The notes under the pieces are model-generated. The model did no database searches, was not told the DNA's origin, and saw only the letters and a program-made list of their open reading frames with translations. Shown here piece after piece: positions 60,408-64,000 of a stretch of 64,000 bases of DNA (position 1 is the stretch's first letter; each line of letters begins with the position of its first letter). Source of the stretch: Clostridia bacterium. GTDB taxonomy: Bacteria; Bacillota; Clostridia; Christensenellales; Pumilibacteraceae. Both the position numbers and the translations under genes were made by a program. The stretch lies in NCBI GenBank assembly GCA_900767465.1, contig CAAGAW010000020.1:62001-126000 (forward strand), given 5' to 3'.

Positions 60408-61412
60408 CTATTTTTCGTTCGACCCGACTTCAGGCATGGCGTTTTCGCCGTCCTCGTCCCTATCGCCGGATCCGGCGCAAACGTGTTTTGCGGCGCGTTT
60501 ATCGAGCAGCGTCGGGGTAAGTTCGCTTACGGTCATTCCCGCGAAAATAACGACGAAACCGACGATAAGCCAGACGGTAAGGCTTTCCGAACCCGCCATA
60601 ACCGAGAAAAGCGTTCCGAAAACCGCTTCGAGGCTGAGTATAATGGACGACTGACTTGCTGTCGCGTATTGCTGCCCGATAAGTTGCGCCGACTGCGCAA
60701 ACGCCGTGCATATCAGCGCGAGATATCCTATTTTAAGAATCTGTTCGCCGCTCATCGCGTACGCCGCTATCCCGTTGACGGGAAGTTCGAAACACAGCGA
60801 GCATATCGCGAAAATCACGCCCACCGTGGTAAGCTCGATTATAATAAGGTTCATTTTGTCGTCCGAGTTGCCCGACTTACCCGAAAAGCGATCGATCGTG
60901 ATGATCTGGAGCGCGTAGAACACCGCGCCGAGAAGGGTGAGCGCGTCGCCGAGAAAGAGGTTGTTGCCGGTTTCGCCGCTGCCGCCCGAAAGAGCGACGA
61001 ATCCTATACCCGCTATACACAGCACCGCAGCGATCACGTTGTAGAGTTTGGGGCGACGACGGAACAACAGCCATACGATAAACGGACACATCACGCAGTA
61101 CGAGGCGGTAATGAAAGCGTTGCGGGCGGGCGTGGTATAGTTAAGTCCGAACGTCTGGGCAAAGTACGCGCCCGTAAGCGTAAGTCCGATTATAAAACCG
61201 CGCAGCAGCGTTCCTTTGTTCATCTTTTTCAGTCGCGGTATAAACGCGAGCGCGAGTACCGCCGACGAAGAGAGAAATCTTACGGCGATAACGTACATCC
61301 ACGGCAGTCCGGAAATGGCTTCTTTGAGTATGAAAAATGACGATCCCCATACTATCGTCGCAACGAGGAGCAATCCTTGCCCGAATAAATTAAGTTTCTT
61401 TTGTTTAGTCAT
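60408..61412 (-). CDS. DMT superfamily (EamA) transporter
   Basis: 334 residues with ten membrane helices in two EamA repeats (first begins ATIVWGSSFFILKEAISGLP, second GDALTLLGAVFYALQI). The last 30 residues are a soluble acidic tail. Such proteins export metabolites or amino acids; the substrate is unknown. It opens a five-gene operon driven by a consensus promoter. Confidence 0.92.
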   Translation of the reverse strand: MTKQKKLNLFGQGLLLVATIVWGSSFFILKEAISGLPWMYVIAVRFLSSSAVLALAFIPRLKKMNKGTLLRGFIIGLTLTGAYFAQTFGLNYTTPARNAFITASYCVMCPFIVWLLFRRRPKLYNVIAAVLCIAGIGFVALSGGSGETGNNLFLGDALTLLGAVFYALQIITIDRFSGKSGNSDDKMNLIIIELTTVGVIFAICSLCFELPVNGIAAYAMSGEQILKIGYLALICTAFAQSAQLIGQQYATASQSSIILSLEAVFGTLFSVMAGSESLTVWLIVGFVVIFAGMTVSELTPTLLDKRAAKHVCAGSGDRDEDGENAMPEVGSNEK

Positions 61413-61462
61413 GTCGCGCCTCGATAACCGCGTTATTTCACCTTTTCCTCCGATCCTACGAA

Positions 61463-61491
61463 ATTATAGCAAAACTACCGTCTTTTGTCAA
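61463..61491 (-). promoter_or_regulatory. Consensus promoter of the five-gene operon
   Basis: Minus strand TTGACA (61486-61491), 17-base spacer, TATAAT (61463-61468). Confidence 0.83.
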
Positions 61492-61557
61492 GGCGGTAGT
61501 TCGGTCTTACGCTCCGATTTGCGTACTTTTTTGCCGATTTTTTCAAAAAACGGTTTT

Positions 61558-62451
61558 TTATTCTTCTATAACGTTTATTCCGCTGTCCGCCATCAATTTG
61601 CGTGCGGCGGCAACCTGCGCCTCGGTCGGGGTCGGAACGGAGGACGCGGGATAATCCATTCCGAGCGCGGCGTACTTTGCGGCGGCGAAATCGTGATACG
61701 GCAGAATCTTTACGCCGACGAGGTTTTTAAGCGAACGAAGCACGGGCAGCGCCGCTTCGGGCGTTTTGTCGTTGAGCGGAGGCACGAACGGAATACGGAC
61801 TTCGATACGCTTGCCTTGCCCGTCGAGTCGGGCGAGATTTTCGAGAATAACGTCGTTGCCGACGCCCGTCAAAAGCCGATGGGTTGCGGCGTCGGGTGCT
61901 TTTAAGTCGACTAAAAACGTGTCGGTAAGCGGTAAAAGCGGTTTGATTTTCTCCCACGGCGCGTAAAGCGAAGTGTCGAGCGCGGTATTGACGCCGTGAT
62001 TTTTAACAATCCCGAACAACTCGCGGCAAAACTCCGGCCAAAGCAGCGGCTCGCCGCCCGAAACGGTTACGCCTCCGCCCGTCGCGTCGTACATGTCCTT
62101 GTCCGCAAGCACCTCTTTCGCGACGCTTTCCGCCGAGCGTTCGGTTCCGAAAAGTCTGAGCGCGCCGGTAGCGCATACGCTTACGCATTTACCGCAACGA
62201 ATACATTTGCTTCTGTCGAACGCGCGCTTTCCGTCCTCGATTTTCTGCGCGCCCGACGGACAAGCGCGAACGCACTCGCCGCAACGCGCGCATTTGGTCG
62301 CGTAGAACCCGATTTCGGGATTCGGAGAAAAACTTTCGGGATTGTGGCACCACTTGCACCTGAGCGGACAACCTTTCACGAACACGGTCGAGCGAACGCC
62401 GTCGCCGTCGTGGATTTCGTAGCGTTTTACGCCGAGAACTATCGCGTTCAT
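61558..62451 (-). CDS. Glycyl radical enzyme activase
   Basis: 297 residues. Radical SAM cysteines are in KGCPLRCKWCHNPES (CxxxCxxC). An inserted ferredoxin-like domain carries two further clusters, CARCGECVRACPSG and CIRCGKCVSVCATG. This three-cluster form activates non-PFL glycyl radical enzymes. VTVSGGEPLLWPEF is the SAM-binding region. The ATG at 62451 overlaps the stop of the upstream glycyl radical enzyme by four bases, so this enzyme is its dedicated activase. A longer frame reaches into that gene and is rejected. Confidence 0.95.
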   Translation of the reverse strand: MNAIVLGVKRYEIHDGDGVRSTVFVKGCPLRCKWCHNPESFSPNPEIGFYATKCARCGECVRACPSGAQKIEDGKRAFDRSKCIRCGKCVSVCATGALRLFGTERSAESVAKEVLADKDMYDATGGGVTVSGGEPLLWPEFCRELFGIVKNHGVNTALDTSLYAPWEKIKPLLPLTDTFLVDLKAPDAATHRLLTGVGNDVILENLARLDGQGKRIEVRIPFVPPLNDKTPEAALPVLRSLKNLVGVKILPYHDFAAAKYAALGMDYPASSVPTPTEAQVAAARKLMADSGINVIEE

Positions 62452-64000
62452 TCGTTCTCCTTTGCTCGGGCGATAAAGTCGTTCTGCGCGGCGCGCGACA
62501 TATTGACGAAGTATTCGTTCCAGCCGCAAACCCTGATCTGAAGATCGGCGTAAGACGCCGGATCGGCTTGCGCCTTTTCGAGCGTTTCCGCGTCCACGAT
62601 ATTACCCTGAAACGCGTTGCCGCCGCGGGCAAAGTAATTCCTTGCGAGCGCGATAAACGCCGCTCTGCCCTTTTCGCCCCTGACCGCCGAAGGGTGAAGA
62701 ACCACGTCCGCGGGCGCGCCGTCGATAAAGTCCGATCCGTCAAGAGCGGTTACGCTTTTTAAGAATCCCGTAACGCCGCACTTTTCCTGTCCGGACATCG
62801 GGCGGAGGTTTTTCGAGATTTCCTGACGGGCGTACCGGCCGTCGGGGGTCGCGCCGGTAGCCGACGCAAAAATAACGGAGTGATCTACCGAATCCGCGCC
62901 GAGGCGGTACACGCCGCCGAGGCCGTTGTCCGATCCGACGACGAGGCGAGCGATAAAGCCGTAAAGCCGCGCGGCGAGCGAATCGGCTTCCTCGTCGCCC
63001 CTGCCCCACTTATGCTCGAAATGCAACGCTTCCGCGCGCAACGCTTCGTTGCCCTTCCAGTCGTTTTTCATGACGACGGCAAGTTCGTCGAGCGAAAAGC
63101 GTTTATCCTCGTACACGAGTTTTTTAATCGCTTCGATCGCGTCCACCGCGGTGCCGATTCCGAAATATTTGAGCGAGGTATTCCTTACGTTCATACCGCC
63201 GTCGAAAACGTCCTTGCCGTTAATCGCGCAATCGGTGAGCGTGGACGAATACAGCGCGTTCGGGTTTACTTCGAGATTCCATTGCTTTTCCGCGACAATC
63301 GCCTCTTTTGCGTCCTTATAAAACTCGGCGAAGTAGAACTCGACGGCAGAGATAAAGTCTTCGTAACTTCCGATTTTATGCGGATAAACCTTATAAGTTT
63401 CGCCCGAAAGCGGATCTACGCCGCCGTTCATCGCGAATTCGACCGCTTTTACGGTGTTTATCCAACTGCTGCAAATGCGCGCGTCCTCGTATCCGACGAT
63501 AACGTTTTCGTAGCACCCGATGGGAAGATAATTTTGCGAAATCGAGCGCGGAATTCCTATTTTTTCGTACCCCTTTTCCACGCTTTCGTCACCAATAAGC
63601 ACCACGCTGCCGTTGCCGCGCAAGATCATATCGCAAGCGGTTTCAAACAGCGGCGACGTATCGATTTTGTTGATACGTACGTGAATTTTCGGGTTGGTTA
63701 TCCCCAGCGAACGGTACGCGTCCAGCATAAGGAACGTCATATCGGACACAAGGCTTTTGCCGTCCGCAACGCCGCCGATGCAAAACGGCTGATTCGCCGC
63801 GCGCTTTGCCGCGAAAATCCGGAGGAAAAAGTATCTGAACAGTTCGTACGCGTCCTCTTTCGTAAGTCTGCCGGACTCGACGTCGGCGCGGTAAAACGGC
63901 GCGTAAATCACGTCGAGGTTGCCGAGCGAACGGATACGCTCTATGCCGAGTTCGTTAAGGTCGAGCATTATAAGCGAAAGGTGCATCGCCTCCGAAAGCG
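62448..64000 (-). CDS. Glycyl radical enzyme, C-terminal part
   Basis: The frame is open to the right edge, so the gene begins outside; the Met at 63986 is internal (LSEAMHLSL). The visible 517 residues contain the active-site Cys-x-Glu in NYLPIGCYENVIVGYED, and the glycyl radical loop RVCGWNEYF near the C-terminus. It differs from the glycyl radical enzyme at the left edge. The Cys-x-Glu pattern and a dedicated three-cluster activase indicate a dehydratase, lyase or decarboxylase, not pyruvate formate-lyase. Substrate not recognisable. Confidence 0.93.
   Translation of the reverse strand, partial: LSEAMHLSLIMLDLNELGIERIRSLGNLDVIYAPFYRADVESGRLTKEDAYELFRYFFLRIFAAKRAANQPFCIGGVADGKSLVSDMTFLMLDAYRSLGITNPKIHVRINKIDTSPLFETACDMILRGNGSVVLIGDESVEKGYEKIGIPRSISQNYLPIGCYENVIVGYEDARICSSWINTVKAVEFAMNGGVDPLSGETYKVYPHKIGSYEDFISAVEFYFAEFYKDAKEAIVAEKQWNLEVNPNALYSSTLTDCAINGKDVFDGGMNVRNTSLKYFGIGTAVDAIEAIKKLVYEDKRFSLDELAVVMKNDWKGNEALRAEALHFEHKWGRGDEEADSLAARLYGFIARLVVGSDNGLGGVYRLGADSVDHSVIFASATGATPDGRYARQEISKNLRPMSGQEKCGVTGFLKSVTALDGSDFIDGAPADVVLHPSAVRGEKGRAAFIALARNYFARGGNAFQGNIVDAETLEKAQADPASYADLQIRVCGWNEYFVNMSRAAQNDFIARAKENE

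Overview
The window looks like a chromosomal segment of an uncultured, strictly anaerobic Gram-positive bacterium of the Bacillota, probably class Clostridia. A Christensenellales-like gut lineage would fit the GC-balanced, GCG/CGC-rich codon use, but that placement is a guess. The evidence for an anaerobic clostridial cell is an oxygen-sensitive NrdD/NrdG ribonucleotide reductase, two glycyl radical enzymes, a SpoVT-type regulator, a large (about 265 nt) SRP RNA with an Alu-type 5' domain, a tryptophan T-box, a CIRCE-like element and class II GalT. Many genes have near-perfect TTGACA-N17-TATAAT promoters. There is no prophage, integrase, transposase or CRISPR array.

Layout. 1-2.6 kb: end of a glycyl radical enzyme and a GH43 glycosidase. 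2.7-8.5 kb: housekeeping genes (htpG, nrdD, nrdG, HU). 8.7-14.5 kb: a five-gene catabolic operon (two Gfo/Idh/MocA oxidoreductases, two TIM-barrel epimerases/isomerases, one ThuA-like protein) with a divergent AraC regulator. 14.5-18.1 kb: a conserved hypothetical, a PhnP-like metallo-hydrolase, a small XRE repressor/membrane protein pair with twin operators, and a histidine phosphatase. 18.5-23 kb: amino-sugar genes nagA, nagB and a ROK protein, with a divergent AraC regulator. 23-26.4 kb: argS, ychF, tRNA-Pro. 26.4-29.4 kb: a MocR-type regulator lacking its PLP lysine, divergent from an ECF S-component and a phosphoesterase. 29.5-37.1 kb: galT, rluA, an rRNA methyltransferase, ileS and SRP RNA. 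37.3-38.2 kb: an AT-rich island with a second XRE/membrane protein pair. 38.7-43.9 kb: rnr, secG, spoVT, a DUF1934 protein and murC. 44.9-52.6 kb: GH10 xylanase, AraC regulator, a catalytically altered alpha/beta-hydrolase, signal peptidase, DegV, rsmG and a polysaccharide deacetylase. 52.7-54.5 kb: trpB2 under a Trp T-box. 54.6-61.5 kb: a 952-residue surface protein and a five-gene operon (DMT exporter, cyclophilin, QueT, ArsP_2-type permease, TcdA). 61.5-64 kb: a second glycyl radical enzyme and its activase.

How the genes work together. The carbohydrate genes (GH43, GH10, deacetylase, nag genes, galT and the oxidation/epimerisation operon) point to growth on plant glycans and glycosides and on amino sugars. 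Glycyl radical enzymes would handle downstream small molecules. Three AraC genes each sit divergently beside a sugar gene cluster, so local activator control is the rule here.

Gaps between genes are rich in dispersed repeats: a GC-rich nine-base-pair hairpin with its flanking modules, a family built around a GTACT-N4/5-GTAC core, and CAGGG/CCCTG hairpins. The most unusual observations are the two look-alike XRE/twin-operator/membrane-protein modules, the MocR protein with Arg in place of its PLP lysine, the hydrolase with Lys at its nucleophile position, and the short ORF between the T-box and trpB2.
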